From: a virus
Reading direction: 5' to 3' (one strand)
DNA: 58,317 nucleotides
IMG/VR virus record: IMGVR_UViG_3300037323_000213
Coordinates: 1-58,317 of that record
The notes beneath the pieces were generated by a model. It worked only from the letters and a program-made list of their open reading frames with translations, was not told the origin of the DNA and searched no databases. The translations under genes were made by a program, and so were the position numbers. Shown in pieces: positions 1 through 8,603 of the stretch. Each line of letters starts with the position of its first letter. Position 1 is the first letter of the stretch.

Positions 1-414
1 TGCCACCGCGTGGCTCGCGTACGTGTAGCGGTCGGTGACAGCGGTGTTAGCGCCAGCGTACCCACCCCCAAACAGCCCGAGTGTGCTGTTGCCGGTGGCC
101 GCCAAAGCGAACCGTGCTGTGCCCAGGACCGTACCCGCTGCCACCGCGTGGCTCGCGTACGTGTAGCGGTCGGTGACAGCGGTGAAAGCGCCAGCGTACC
201 CACCCCCAAACAGCCCGAGTGTGCTGTTGCCGGTGGCAGCCAAAGCGTACCGTGCTGTGCCCAGTGACGCCCCCGCTGCCACCGCGTTGCTCGCGTACGT
301 GTAGCGTTCTGTGGTAGCGGTGATAGCGCCAGCGTACCCACCACCAAACAGCGCAAATCCCGAGACATTACTCAGCGCCGCTGAGCGACCACTCATCAAC
401 AAAAATTCCAACAT
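1..414 (-). CDS. Tail-fibre-like repeat protein, N-terminal part (runs off left edge)
   Basis: The gene starts at ATG complement 414-412, behind a leader containing TTTGGAGAAGAAAC, and is still open at base 1. It begins MLEFLLMSGRSAALSNVSGF and then repeats a unit of about 46 residues of the type GLFGGGYAGxxTAVTDRYTY...LGTARxALAATGNST, with at least three units visible. Gly-rich repeats with a regular D-R-Y-T-Y core resemble kelch-like or adhesin repeats of phage tail fibres; the family is inferred, not identified. Its first ~75 nt and its leader are almost identical, in inverted orientation, to the gene at 57976. The true length is unknown because both the window and the repeats end here. 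Confidence 0.7.
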   Translation of the reverse strand, partial: MLEFLLMSGRSAALSNVSGFALFGGGYAGAITATTERYTYASNAVAAGASLGTARYALAATGNSTLGLFGGGYAGAFTAVTDRYTYASHAVAAGTVLGTARFALAATGNSTLGLFGGGYAGANTAVTDRYTYASHAVA

Positions 415-450
415 GGGTTTCTTCTCCAAAGTTTAAAATCAAACAAGTCC
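337..450. repeat. Left arm of a 114-nt inverted repeat (partner 57940-58053)
   Basis: Read on the minus strand, this segment matches 57940-58053 over 114 nt with 5 mismatches by eye. It covers the leader, ribosome binding site, start codon and first ~26 codons of the two repeat-protein genes at the window ends. Beyond it, similarity continues more loosely through the coding repeats. Confidence 0.85.
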
Positions 451-500
451 AATCACGCCTCGGTTCAATCGAACCAACGCTCAACCAGGCCTTCTTCTCC

Positions 501-1127
501 TCACAGGGTCGTTTTGATGTAACCCTCCAACACTGCCACCTTGGCCACCAAGGCGGTGTTTTGCATCCTCAGCTGGTCGATCTCGGTCAGTGGGGACAGG
601 TGAATGGACACGTTGGCCACGCGAGCCGCCTCAATGTCTCGGTGGCGCTCGTGGCTCACCACCGTGGGGCTTGACGTAATCGCCTCGTACACCGTGGAGC
701 GCACACCGAGTTGGTCAAAGACCACATCGGACAAGCGCTCTTTCAAAGCGCTCAGATCGAGCTCCACTGGAACGGCAGACAGCGAGATGCCCAGCATGAG
801 CCCGGTGTAGCGCACCCCATCGGCATCAGGCAAGCGAATGAGCGCGCTGTTGGGCACCGTCACCAGCTCGCCTGCGCCAGCTTGCAAGGTGATGATGCAG
901 TGGTCCAAAGCCTCATCGGCGGCGTACTCTTCTTCGCTCCCGCCTTGGGCCAAGTACACGTCTTCCAAGGGCTCTTGGCCCTGGGCCAGCGCCCCAGAGA
1001 TGCTCAGCACACCGGTGCACGTGTACTCAACGCTTGGGTTGCAAAGCGCCGTGTAGGGCGCTTTCAAACTGTACAGGCCTGACATCCCCACGGTGGGGAC
1101 GATTTCGGTTGGGTCTCGTTTAAGCAT
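501..1127 (-). CDS. Putative virion protein, 208 aa
   Basis: This 208-aa protein starts at ATG complement 1127-1125 with an excellent ribosome binding site (AAAGGAG, 7 nt spacing). No family is recognised. The sequence is soluble and mixed, begins with MLKRDPTEIVPTVG, and ends in a short heptad-like stretch (LRMQNTALVAKVAVLEGYI) that could form a coiled coil. It lies between the repeat-rich tail-fibre-like gene and the 443-aa gene at 1153-2484 on the same strand, so a role in the tail or fibre attachment is a context inference only. Confidence 0.75.
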   Translation of the reverse strand: MLKRDPTEIVPTVGMSGLYSLKAPYTALCNPSVEYTCTGVLSISGALAQGQEPLEDVYLAQGGSEEEYAADEALDHCIITLQAGAGELVTVPNSALIRLPDADGVRYTGLMLGISLSAVPVELDLSALKERLSDVVFDQLGVRSTVYEAITSSPTVVSHERHRDIEAARVANVSIHLSPLTEIDQLRMQNTALVAKVAVLEGYIKTTL

Positions 1128-1152
1128 GGCTTAACTCCTTTAAGTGAACTGC

Positions 1153-2484
1153 TCAGTACACGGGCGTGCTGGCTTTGCTTGAGACCAAGTACGTGATGTT
1201 GCCCAGGCGAAAGCTCACGTACAAAATCCCACTGCGCGCCCCCTTCCTAAACCCTGGGGGGACGCTGGAGAAAGTGCTGGCCGACTCGGCCAGCAGCACC
1301 GCGCGCTCCAGCGTCAAGACCCATTCTTGAGTAGACTCTGCCATCATCTCAAACAGCGTGTCACTCGTGGGCACGTTGATAAAGTCAGGATAGATCAAGC
1401 CCACGTTAAAGAGCGCGTCTCGGTTGTCTGGTGTGCCCACCGCCAGCAGCGCAAGGGACTTGTAGTTGCACGGTATGACCGAGGCGTGCGCATCGATAAA
1501 GGACGGTGCAAACACAGGCAAGCGCGCTTTGAGGTATTTCAACTCTTGGCCCAGTTTGACAACCGGTGAGTGCACACCACTTTGCAGCGCCCGATCAGGA
1601 ATGGCGTAATTGTGCCAGCGCGGGTAGACCAAGACTTCGGTGAATTTGTAGATGTCTGGAAAAATCACGCGCCACTCAGCTTCTGAGCGCGTGCTGTATG
1701 CGGCAATGTGACTGCGCACCGCATCTCGAATGGCGTCCACATCCTCGCCGGCCTTGCCGTAGATCAGCAGCGTCCACGCCGTGGGCACGCGCACCGTGGG
1801 GCGCAAGGGGTCGATATAGTCGTAGCTCTCAGCGGCCACAATCGACTCGGGGTGGCCCTCCTTGGCCACTTGGACGTCCACCATGACTTGGGGCAGCGTG
1901 CGCGCTGCCAAAGCGGCGTTGACTTTGACTGAGCCCGTAAAGAAGACCTCCAAGCTCTGCAGCGGTGGGACCACCACAATGCTGTACTCATCGTACTGAT
2001 TGGCAAAACTGTTGTCGCTCAGCCAGACAAACACGCTGTTGTTTGCTGCGGGGTGATCGCTTGGCAGGCCCACGAACTTGCAGCTGATCCACTCTGGGAA
2101 CCACGCCCCATCAACGGCTTGCACCATCGCGCCGCAGTCGATCATGGTCGTGTTGCCCGAGATCTGGCCGAACTGGCTGATCACGTCTTGCAAGAACGGG
2201 CCTTGCAAGATCGAAGCTGCTGCGCTCGTTTGGCGCTCGTAGATCCACTGGGCCAGCGCGAAGAACCTAGTTGAGATCTCTGGGGGTACGAGCACAGGCA
2301 CGCCGTTGGCAAACCGGCTGGAGAACGCGTACAGCATCAGGTCTGGGTGAGCTGCTGAGGGGTACAGGCCGACGTTTTTGCTGTAGGTGAGTGACTGCGT
2401 GGAGATCTCACCAATGGTGGAGTTGGCGTTGAGCTCGTTTAAGACGAAGCTCTCAATGCCCAAGAAGCCTTTGAGTGTGTACAT
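1153..2484 (-). CDS. Putative virion structural protein, 443 aa
   Basis: The start is taken as ATG complement 2484 (MYTLKGFLGIESF); a TTG at 2532 would add 16 residues but is less likely. The protein is soluble, with no signal peptide or membrane span and many aromatic and hydrophobic beta-type stretches (VFVWLSDNSF, YSIVVVPPLQSLEVFF). That composition fits tail or baseplate proteins of large phages. No catalytic motif or named family is visible. It is co-oriented with the 208-aa gene at 501-1127 and probably forms one transcription unit with it and the repeat protein. Confidence 0.75.
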   Translation of the reverse strand: MYTLKGFLGIESFVLNELNANSTIGEISTQSLTYSKNVGLYPSAAHPDLMLYAFSSRFANGVPVLVPPEISTRFFALAQWIYERQTSAAASILQGPFLQDVISQFGQISGNTTMIDCGAMVQAVDGAWFPEWISCKFVGLPSDHPAANNSVFVWLSDNSFANQYDEYSIVVVPPLQSLEVFFTGSVKVNAALAARTLPQVMVDVQVAKEGHPESIVAAESYDYIDPLRPTVRVPTAWTLLIYGKAGEDVDAIRDAVRSHIAAYSTRSEAEWRVIFPDIYKFTEVLVYPRWHNYAIPDRALQSGVHSPVVKLGQELKYLKARLPVFAPSFIDAHASVIPCNYKSLALLAVGTPDNRDALFNVGLIYPDFINVPTSDTLFEMMAESTQEWVLTLERAVLLAESASTFSSVPPGFRKGARSGILYVSFRLGNITYLVSSKASTPVY

Positions 2485-2680
2485 AGATTGCCCTGGTGTG
2501 AGAAATAATCGAAAATGATATGAACTGCTCAAAGCACCCTTGCTTTGGGCGTCACCGTGAAACAGTCAACGCGCAAACCGCGCTGACGCTGTTTGGTAAA
2601 GCGCTTTTCCGATCTAACAAAAAGAAGAAGGTTTTTTAAAGCGACCTGTCATAAAATAAACTCCCGAAGGACTTAAAGCA

Positions 2681-3160
2681 ATGTTCATCAGCATCATCAG
2701 GACCATCATTTTCATCTTCCCCTTTGTCAAAGAGTTGCTTTTGGGGCAAGCGTCGGTCAACAGAAATCAGACCGCCTCGTCAAACATACTGAAGAAAGTG
2801 GTCATTGCACTGGGGTGCACTGCCTTTGTGATGAACCTGTTTTTCGTTCACCGCTTGTTCGTACTGGCCAAAGAGAATCAAGCGCTAACCGAGCAGTTGA
2901 GCTTGCGCCCTACGGTCTTAAAACCTGACGTGCCCAGCGACCCGCGCAGCCACATTCACCCTCGTTTTGAGCCGCCCTATGGGCTCAAAGACACTTTGGC
3001 CCTTGATGTGACCATCTTGTGCGCAGCGCCCCAACAGAGCTCGTCGGGCAAGCGAGTTGCTCGCTCCGCGCCAACCCAGGCGCCGACCCAGGCGCCGACC
3101 CAGGCGCCTGGGTTCAGCGCGGAGTTGGAGCACCTAAGAAGAATTGACCAAATTGACTGA
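2681..3160 (+). CDS. Small membrane protein, possible inner-membrane spanin (i-spanin-like)
   Basis: This 159-aa protein has a hydrophobic N-terminus (about residues 3-22) and a clear membrane helix at about 41-62 (KKVVIALGCTAFVMNLFFV), followed by a charged heptad-like segment and a periplasm-type tail. The tail contains a Thr-Gln-Ala-Pro repeat from a 12-nt DNA repeat. The next gene, 16 nt downstream, encodes a small lipoprotein. This membrane-protein-plus-lipoprotein order is typical of two-component spanins, which join inner and outer membranes during lysis of Gram-negative hosts. Two hydrophobic segments instead of one are unusual for an i-spanin, so the role is inferred from context. 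Confidence 0.6.
   Translation: MFISIIRTIIFIFPFVKELLLGQASVNRNQTASSNILKKVVIALGCTAFVMNLFFVHRLFVLAKENQALTEQLSLRPTVLKPDVPSDPRSHIHPRFEPPYGLKDTLALDVTILCAAPQQSSSGKRVARSAPTQAPTQAPTQAPGFSAELEHLRRIDQID
3075..3110 (+). repeat. Three tandem 12-nt units in coding sequence
   Basis: The unit ACCCAGGCGCCG occurs three times in a row (last copy ends T), encoding Thr-Gln-Ala-Pro repeats in the C-terminal part of the i-spanin-like protein. Copy number may vary by slippage. Confidence 0.85.
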
Positions 3161-3176
3161 CCACAAATCCATCCTC

Positions 3177-3521
3177 ATGAAACACCTCTCTGGCCGTTTT
3201 GCCGCCCTAGCGCTGATTACCCTCACGGGCTGCGCGGGCGTTACCAACCAAACCTTCGGAGACACGTTCTCCAACATCACCTACGTGTTAAGCGCAAGCG
3301 AGAGCAGCGCGCCTGAGCTGCGCTGCCCTCCGTACGAGTTGCCGGTGCAGCCCGCTGTACCCAGTGTGCCCCTGCAGGCGTACAGCGCCTTGGAGTCCAA
3401 TGATACCAAGCTGTACAACACGCTCACGCTCACCTACATTGAGGGGCTGCGCCGCTACATTAGCGAGTCGCGAAGGCGAAACACCAACAGCGTGCTGGTT
3501 TACAACTTGCAATGCAATTAG
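3177..3521 (+). CDS. Small lipoprotein, possible outer-membrane spanin (o-spanin-like)
   Basis: From ATG 3177 the 114-aa protein has a basic start (MKHLSGR), a hydrophobic stretch and a lipobox L-T-G-C with Cys at about residue 19, so it should be a signal-peptidase-II lipoprotein. A TTG at 3144 would only add residues before the signal. The mature part is short and Pro-rich at first, with a few Cys. It follows the membrane protein at 2681-3160, consistent with an i-spanin/o-spanin pair. The stop is TAG, which shows that this phage uses amber as a real terminator. Confidence 0.65.
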   Translation: MKHLSGRFAALALITLTGCAGVTNQTFGDTFSNITYVLSASESSAPELRCPPYELPVQPAVPSVPLQAYSALESNDTKLYNTLTLTYIEGLRRYISESRRRNTNSVLVYNLQCN

Positions 3522-3623
3522 GCGCAAAAAGAGTGCGGTGCGGCATGCTTTGAGCGCGTGAGTTTAAGTTTGTCTCACCCCAGCGCCCTCTTTCTACCAA
3601 CTTGCAAGGACTCCTTTCGTACC

Positions 3624-5174
3624 ATGGCCAACAACACACCCCCCAGTGACACACTCCAAGGCATTGTGCTGTGGAGCGACGGCTCCAGCGCCCCCAGCAA
3701 CCCCGGCTACGGGGGGTGGGGCTTGCACGGCTACACGTACTCTGTGGCACCGGCCAAAAAGGGAAACGGCCTGAGTGGCCAGGTGCTCACCGATCAAGGC
3801 TACTTGGACAAAACCAGTGCCAAGACTCAGAATTCCACCGAGGTCAAGCCCGTGAACTATGTGGACGGCTTTGGCAGTTTTGCCATGCCTGTCACCAACA
3901 ACCTCGCTGAGATCGCGGGCGTGGCCAACGGCCTGCTGTACGCGGCCAACCACGATGTGAAGAGAGTCACCCTCTTGACTGACAGCATGTACGTGGTCGA
4001 AGGCGTGGGGCGTGTGGCCAACTGGGCCAAGAACAACTGGATCAAGTACGACGGCAACCCCGTGGCCAACAAGGACATGTGGCTCACACTGAGCGCCAAC
4101 TTGCTCGCGCTTAAAGACAAAGGCGTGGATGTGCAAATCAAGTGGGTCAAGGGCCACAGCGTGCACCTGGGCAACAACTTGGCTGACAAGCACGCCAACA
4201 TTGGCAACCGCTACTCGCGCCGAGGCGAGTTGCGCACCGAGTTCAATACGACGGCAGCGGACGGGTACTGGACGGCCAAGATCGAGCGCCACCCCTTCAT
4301 CAGCCAGCGGCGCATCTACTTCGTCAGCCGCCAAGACGCGTGCATCCCCGGGGAGTACTTCTTGGGCGAGCACGGCAAGGACGATGAGCTACTGGGCAAG
4401 CGCACCGCAGACGGCGCGCACAGCTACGTGCGCCTAAGCACGCCCGAGCCAGTCGTGGAGATGCTGCGTCAAGCCCAGATCAAAGCGGCCAGGGGCGAAG
4501 ACGCTATTGTGATGGGTCGCTTGGACAAGCTCTTTGAGACCAGCACCCACAACGACCTGATGCGCTTCGGCGATGTGTGCCTGTACCGAGCGCACCGCAA
4601 CAAGATGGATTTGCACTTCATTGAGAAGAAGACAACGCCAGATGGCAAAGTGATTGATGAGCCAGTCACCAAAGAGCTGAACCCGCCTCGGCTGGCCATG
4701 CGGGCCATCGAGTCGGTCAACTTCCTTAAAAGCTTGTTGCTCACGTGGCTGGGTGAGGGACAAACAACAGTGACGCAAACCGATGTGACAGACACGTTTT
4801 ACGCAACCGACGCCAAGGGCAAGTGCACGCTTAGGTCCGAGTTCATTGTGGGTTTTTCAACGCTCAGCGCGCAGGTCAATTATGTGAGAGTCCCACAGAC
4901 AACGCCTCTTGTTGAGCAGCAACAAATCGACCTCTTCTTGGGTGTTGATTTGCCAGAGCGCAACGCGCTTAAACGCATGGAGGCGCTGTCTCCCTTGGTG
5001 CACGTGCTCACTTGGATGGAGTCCGAGCACGCTTTTCGACACGCCACTGTCATCCAAGCGGGCACAGACATTGGTGTTTGGGCGGGCATGTTCTCCAATT
5101 TGCGAGTCATCCCGTCTGGGCCCACGGCCAGTGCCACTGCTTTAACAACCCCTTTAACCCCCGTCACCCCATGA
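3624..5174 (+). CDS. RNase HI-domain protein with long C-terminal extension
   Basis: The 516-aa protein starts at ATG 3624 (AAGGA upstream); a GTG at 3558 is less likely. Residues ~12-200 form an RNase HI domain with all catalytic residues visible: D19 (WSDGSS), E96 (NNLAEIAG), D120 (LLTDSMYVV), H178 (VKGHS) and D188 (NLADKHAN). Such enzymes cut RNA in RNA-DNA hybrids, for example replication primers. The remaining ~300 residues are not recognised and make it about three times the size of bacterial RnhA. The stop overlaps the next start (ATGA at 5171), so translation is probably coupled to the 143-aa protein. Confidence 0.85.
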   Translation: MANNTPPSDTLQGIVLWSDGSSAPSNPGYGGWGLHGYTYSVAPAKKGNGLSGQVLTDQGYLDKTSAKTQNSTEVKPVNYVDGFGSFAMPVTNNLAEIAGVANGLLYAANHDVKRVTLLTDSMYVVEGVGRVANWAKNNWIKYDGNPVANKDMWLTLSANLLALKDKGVDVQIKWVKGHSVHLGNNLADKHANIGNRYSRRGELRTEFNTTAADGYWTAKIERHPFISQRRIYFVSRQDACIPGEYFLGEHGKDDELLGKRTADGAHSYVRLSTPEPVVEMLRQAQIKAARGEDAIVMGRLDKLFETSTHNDLMRFGDVCLYRAHRNKMDLHFIEKKTTPDGKVIDEPVTKELNPPRLAMRAIESVNFLKSLLLTWLGEGQTTVTQTDVTDTFYATDAKGKCTLRSEFIVGFSTLSAQVNYVRVPQTTPLVEQQQIDLFLGVDLPERNALKRMEALSPLVHVLTWMESEHAFRHATVIQAGTDIGVWAGMFSNLRVIPSGPTASATALTTPLTPVTP

Positions 5175-5602
5175 CCACCACCTACGCTGTAACAAAGAAC
5201 TTCCTGGTGCGCGCGCTGATCACGATACTGCCCAGGCGCATGCGCCGAATCGTGTACTTAGCGTCTCTCACCGCCATTGCCGTTGACTCCAACGTGCCCG
5301 AGCGCGCGCTGATGCAAAAGCTCAACGTGCTGCTGGACCTCAGCAGCACGGGAGATGCAGCGCTGAAGTTGCCCATTCACGTAAGCAAGCTGATCTGGGC
5401 CAACAAGCAGGTGTTTGAAAAGGACATCGCCGTGTTAAGCTGCGCCCACGCCAACGACGATCACCACGCGCTGCAAAGCGCTGAGCGCATCGTGGCGGCC
5501 ACGCCGGCTTGGTTTGAGTACGGGCACCCCGGGGACTCGATCAAGGACTTGATGACTTTGTTCAGCACCGACAACCACGTTTTCACACCCGTTGAGGTGT
5601 GA
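5171..5602 (+). CDS. Hypothetical protein, 143 aa
   Basis: The start ATG at 5171 overlaps the stop of the RNase H gene by ATGA, which makes the start convincing; a longer TTG start at 5012 would lie inside that gene. The product is basic at the N-terminus (VRALITILPRRMRRIVYL) and mainly helical. No family is recognised. The coupling suggests a function with the RNase H protein, perhaps in replication. Confidence 0.7.
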   Translation: MTTTYAVTKNFLVRALITILPRRMRRIVYLASLTAIAVDSNVPERALMQKLNVLLDLSSTGDAALKLPIHVSKLIWANKQVFEKDIAVLSCAHANDDHHALQSAERIVAATPAWFEYGHPGDSIKDLMTLFSTDNHVFTPVEV

Positions 5603-5642
5603 AGTATCTCCCAAAAACCCCGCACTCCTATTTGTTGCACCC

Positions 5643-6476
5643 ATGGCCATCCAACTCCAAACAGACCCCCTGCAGGGCTTGAAACTTGCCTGCGACAGCT
5701 TGGCTCTAGAGGGCTTTAGCTTATCGGGCACCCTGTCCTCGCTGGCGGGCTTCATGCCCAACATCATCGCGGGGTTTGCCTCGAGCAAAGTGGCACTCGA
5801 GCTGCCAGAGACCCCGCTGAAGAAGGACCAGAGCAAGTTCCTAAAGCTGCTCGATCAGTTCTCCTACGCCGAGCTGATGGGCCTCAGAGCCTTTCGCCCC
5901 GAGGGCGTCAGAGTCACGTACTTGCAGTACCTCGCGGTGCTGATCCCCGTTGCCACTTACCTCCAAGAAATTCAAAAAAATGTTACGAGTCCTTATCTTC
6001 TCTTTTTGGCTCAGGTGGTGTCCGATAAAAAAGCAGCCCTGTCCACCCGAAGCCAAGACGCCGAGTACCGACAGCTAGATGCCAACCGCGCGCGCATGCT
6101 CTCTCAGCTAAGCGCCCTGTACGCGAGTGACTCCTACGAGGCCAAAACCACGGTTGGCAAGGTGGTGGACCGAAACGCCGACTGGAAGCCGGTGTTTGCG
6201 CAGTGCAACCAGGCAATGGACTGCCTAAAGACCATTGGCCTGGCCTCTCTCAAAGACCAGATGAACCAGTGCACCGACTACTTGGAGACGATCCACGGGC
6301 TGCTCAAGAGCGGGGCCCTGGAGGGCACGACGCCTGAGGTGGTCAAGCACCTAGCCAGTGGGGCGTATTGCATTGCCCAGGAGTTTGAGTTTTTTGCTAC
6401 AACGTACTACCGCGCGCTGGCTTTGAGGGGCAGCATCGACAACACCACCCAGCACGTGCTGGAGACAATGGGCTAA
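5643..6476 (+). CDS. Hypothetical protein, 277 aa
   Basis: The start is ATG 5643 in ACCCATGGCC, like several neighbours; a TTG at 5592 inside the previous gene is rejected. The protein is predominantly helical, with a long charged central helix region around residues 120-170 and no signal peptide. No motif is recognised. It is the last gene before a strong hairpin at 6494-6535, so it probably ends an operon that starts with the RNase H gene or earlier. Confidence 0.7.
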   Translation: MAIQLQTDPLQGLKLACDSLALEGFSLSGTLSSLAGFMPNIIAGFASSKVALELPETPLKKDQSKFLKLLDQFSYAELMGLRAFRPEGVRVTYLQYLAVLIPVATYLQEIQKNVTSPYLLFLAQVVSDKKAALSTRSQDAEYRQLDANRARMLSQLSALYASDSYEAKTTVGKVVDRNADWKPVFAQCNQAMDCLKTIGLASLKDQMNQCTDYLETIHGLLKSGALEGTTPEVVKHLASGAYCIAQEFEFFATTYYRALALRGSIDNTTQHVLETMG

Positions 6477-6493
6477 GACCGATTTGCAGCCAC

Positions 6494-6535
6494 ATGCCCA
6501 AAGCACTGAACCCACCCGTTCAGTGCTTTGGGCAT
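6494..6535. terminator. Perfect 18-bp hairpin, likely terminator
   Basis: An 18-bp perfect inverted repeat (ATGCCCAAAGCACTGAAC with its complement) around a 6-nt loop follows the 277-aa gene. There is no T-run directly after it, so it may work as a 3' end protector as well as a terminator. Confidence 0.7.
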
Positions 6536-6584
6536 TATGCCCCTTAAGTGCAAAAATTACCCTCATTACTGATCTTTTGACGCC

Positions 6585-8099
6585 ATGCTGATCTCAATCG
6601 GTGTGGACCTAACAGCACCATTACACCGAACGACCCACCCCCTTATGACCTTTGATCTGCGCCCCGCGTTCACCCAAATCCCCAACGTGAAAGTCAGCTA
6701 CAACCTGGGGTGCTTGCTCGATGTCCCCACGGGCGAGTACCAAATCGGCCAACACGGGGAATCCATCCTAAACGGCGGGCTGGGCCCCGTCACAGGTGTG
6801 GTTGGCATTGGCAACAATTTTAAGTCCACGTTCATGCACTTCATGATGAACACCGCCATGGCGCGCTTTCCTGATAGCACCGCAGACTCCTACGACACCG
6901 AGATGAACATGAACGAGAAGCGACTGGCCAGCTTGGCGCGTGGCGTGCTCGACTTCAACGGAGAGGACGTGATTGACAACGGGCGCTGGCGCATCACCGA
7001 CAAATCGCACCACATGGGCAACGAGTGGTTTGAGATCTTTAAGAAGTACATCAAAAGCAAAATCGAAGCAGCTCCCAAGCTGATGCGCACCACGCCGTTT
7101 CTAAGCCGGGACAAAACGACGCTGCTCACGCAGATGTACCCGACCTTCGGCCAAATTGACAGCTTCAGTGAGTTTGAGACTCAAGACGTGGCTGACATGG
7201 GGGAGAAGAACGAACTCGGTGAATCCGGGGGCAACACCATTCACATGCGCCAAGGCCTGGCCAAGGTGCGTTTCTTGTCCGCTGCCCCCTCGCTGGTGGC
7301 AAGCGGCAACAACCCACTGCTCCTAAGCGCGCACATCGGCAAAGACATCCCAATGGATGCGCGCGCACCTCCGATCAAAAAGCTGCAGTTCCTAAAGAAC
7401 GGCGACAAGATGAAGGGCGTGACAGACAAGTTCTTCTTTCTCACCACCAACTGCTGGCAGTGCCAAAACGCGATGCCCTTGTTCAACGATTCGACCAAGT
7501 CGGTGGAGTACCCGCGCCACAAGGACGACACGATGGTGGGTGACACCGACCTGAACGTCTTGACCCTGGTGATGCTGCGCAGCAAGACCGGGCGCTCTGG
7601 GCTGATCATGCAAATCTTGGTGTCCCAGCAAGACGGTGTGCTCCCCGCGCTCTCCGAGTTTCACTACATCAAGACCAACGACCGCTACGGGCTGGGTGGC
7701 AACATGCAAAACTACTATTTGGAGCTCTTGCCCGAGGTGAAGCTGTCTAGGACGGCTGTGCGCAGCAAGATCGACAACAACCCCCACCTAAGGCGCGCGC
7801 TGAACATCACCGCTGAGATGAGCCAGATGACCATGCTCTGGCACGACTTGCCCGAAGGCCTCATGTGCACCCCCAAAGAGCTGTATGACGATTTGAAGGC
7901 CATGGGCTACGACTGGTCGGTGCTCCTGAACACGCGCGGCTGGTGGACCTACAACAACGATGTGCACCCCCTGCCGTTTTTGTCAACAATGGATCTGCTG
8001 CGCCTGCGCAAAGGCCTGTACCAAGTGTACTGGCTGGAAGATGACAAGAAGACCATCAAAAAACAATTCGTACCCAAAACAAAATCCACTCCCCTTTAA
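6585..8099 (+). CDS. UvsX/RecA-like recombinase family ATPase
   Basis: This 504-aa protein has a phage-style Walker A loop at residues 74-82 (GIGNNFKST), followed by FMHFMMN. This is very close to the UvsX form G-P-S-K-S-F-K-S-N-F rather than bacterial RecA. A RecA-like Y-D-T-E segment follows at 103-106. UvsX-type proteins coat single-stranded DNA and drive strand exchange for recombination-dependent replication and repair. An ATG at 6645 (MTFDLRPAF) is an alternative start; neither has a strong ribosome binding site. Assignment to the recombinase rather than a DnaB-like ATPase is probable but rests on the Walker A context. Confidence 0.7.
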   Translation: MLISIGVDLTAPLHRTTHPLMTFDLRPAFTQIPNVKVSYNLGCLLDVPTGEYQIGQHGESILNGGLGPVTGVVGIGNNFKSTFMHFMMNTAMARFPDSTADSYDTEMNMNEKRLASLARGVLDFNGEDVIDNGRWRITDKSHHMGNEWFEIFKKYIKSKIEAAPKLMRTTPFLSRDKTTLLTQMYPTFGQIDSFSEFETQDVADMGEKNELGESGGNTIHMRQGLAKVRFLSAAPSLVASGNNPLLLSAHIGKDIPMDARAPPIKKLQFLKNGDKMKGVTDKFFFLTTNCWQCQNAMPLFNDSTKSVEYPRHKDDTMVGDTDLNVLTLVMLRSKTGRSGLIMQILVSQQDGVLPALSEFHYIKTNDRYGLGGNMQNYYLELLPEVKLSRTAVRSKIDNNPHLRRALNITAEMSQMTMLWHDLPEGLMCTPKELYDDLKAMGYDWSVLLNTRGWWTYNNDVHPLPFLSTMDLLRLRKGLYQVYWLEDDKKTIKKQFVPKTKSTPL

Positions 8100-8111
8100 C
8101 ACGTATCTGCC

Positions 8112-8450
8112 ATGACCACCTTAACCAACAACGTTTTCGCCGAACCCCGCAAAGCCGGGGACATCGACTTGGTGCACCAAGTAAGCCAACTCCTGAGTGA
8201 TGCGGGCCACCCCGCGCCTGCCCTGTGGACACTGAACCCCACCATTGAGGAGGCCAAGGCCTCTGCGCCCAAGCTGCAGCAGTTCTTGATCAACCGCTAC
8301 TGGCGCGTGCAGTTCGGGCGCTGCGCGGAGTCCACGACCTCGCTGCGCTACTGTCTCGATGATGACGCCCCGCCCGAGACGTACATCAACATCTTCATGA
8401 AGGTGCTGGTGCCTGCCATTTTGCGCAACAACCTGCCCAAGCCCGATTGA
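8112..8450 (+). CDS. Hypothetical protein, 112 aa
   Basis: The gene starts at ATG 8112, 12 nt after the recombinase stop, so it is in the same unit. The small soluble protein has no recognised family. It contains a helical middle part (IEEAKASAPKLQQFLINRYWR) and an acidic stretch (DDDAPPE). Position suggests a partner of the recombination/replication gene, but nothing in the sequence proves this. Confidence 0.65.
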   Translation: MTTLTNNVFAEPRKAGDIDLVHQVSQLLSDAGHPAPALWTLNPTIEEAKASAPKLQQFLINRYWRVQFGRCAESTTSLRYCLDDDAPPETYINIFMKVLVPAILRNNLPKPD

Positions 8451-8499
8451 GGCAACGGACATAAACCGCCATCACCGTCAACGCGGTGGTGGGGTATAT

Positions 8500-8560
8500 G
8501 CTGCACTGCAGAATCTTTCAGTCACATATGCTTGTATTGTGTTAGTCTAGGAATTTCTCT
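8500..8560 (+). promoter_or_regulatory. Recurrent promoter-like element (copy 1)
   Basis: This region contains CTGCAGAATCTTTCAGTCAC followed by ATATGCTTGTATTGTGTTAGT. Near-identical strings occur at 38890-38940 and 46180-46230, each 50-120 nt before a small gene of unknown function and after the end of an upstream operon. The shared CACATATG and GTTAGT blocks suggest a phage promoter; the polymerase that reads it is unknown. Confidence 0.55.
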
Positions 8561-8577
8561 CAGACAACTTGTTGAAC

Positions 8578-8597
8578 GCTCTTGTCGAGCAGAAGGA
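8578..8597 (+). promoter_or_regulatory. Leader stem-loop joined to ribosome binding site (copy 1)
   Basis: The hairpin GCTC-TTGTC-GAGC is followed at once by AGAAGGA, 6 nt before ATG 8604. Equivalent hairpins with compensating base changes are found before 38991, 39735 and 41268. Confidence 0.55.
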
Positions 8598-8603
8598 TTT
8601 TTC

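Noticed and set aside
1-300. Repeated DNA at the left edge as a CRISPR array or plus-strand gene (10-267)
   Set aside because: The period is ~138 nt and multiple of three, and the minus strand translates to regular GLFGGG...DRYTY repeats with a start and ribosome binding site; the plus frame is a shadow.
3594-4373. Minus-strand open frame over the RNase H gene
   Set aside because: The plus frame holds the full RNase H catalytic set; the antisense product is a composition artefact rich in Val, Ala and Arg.
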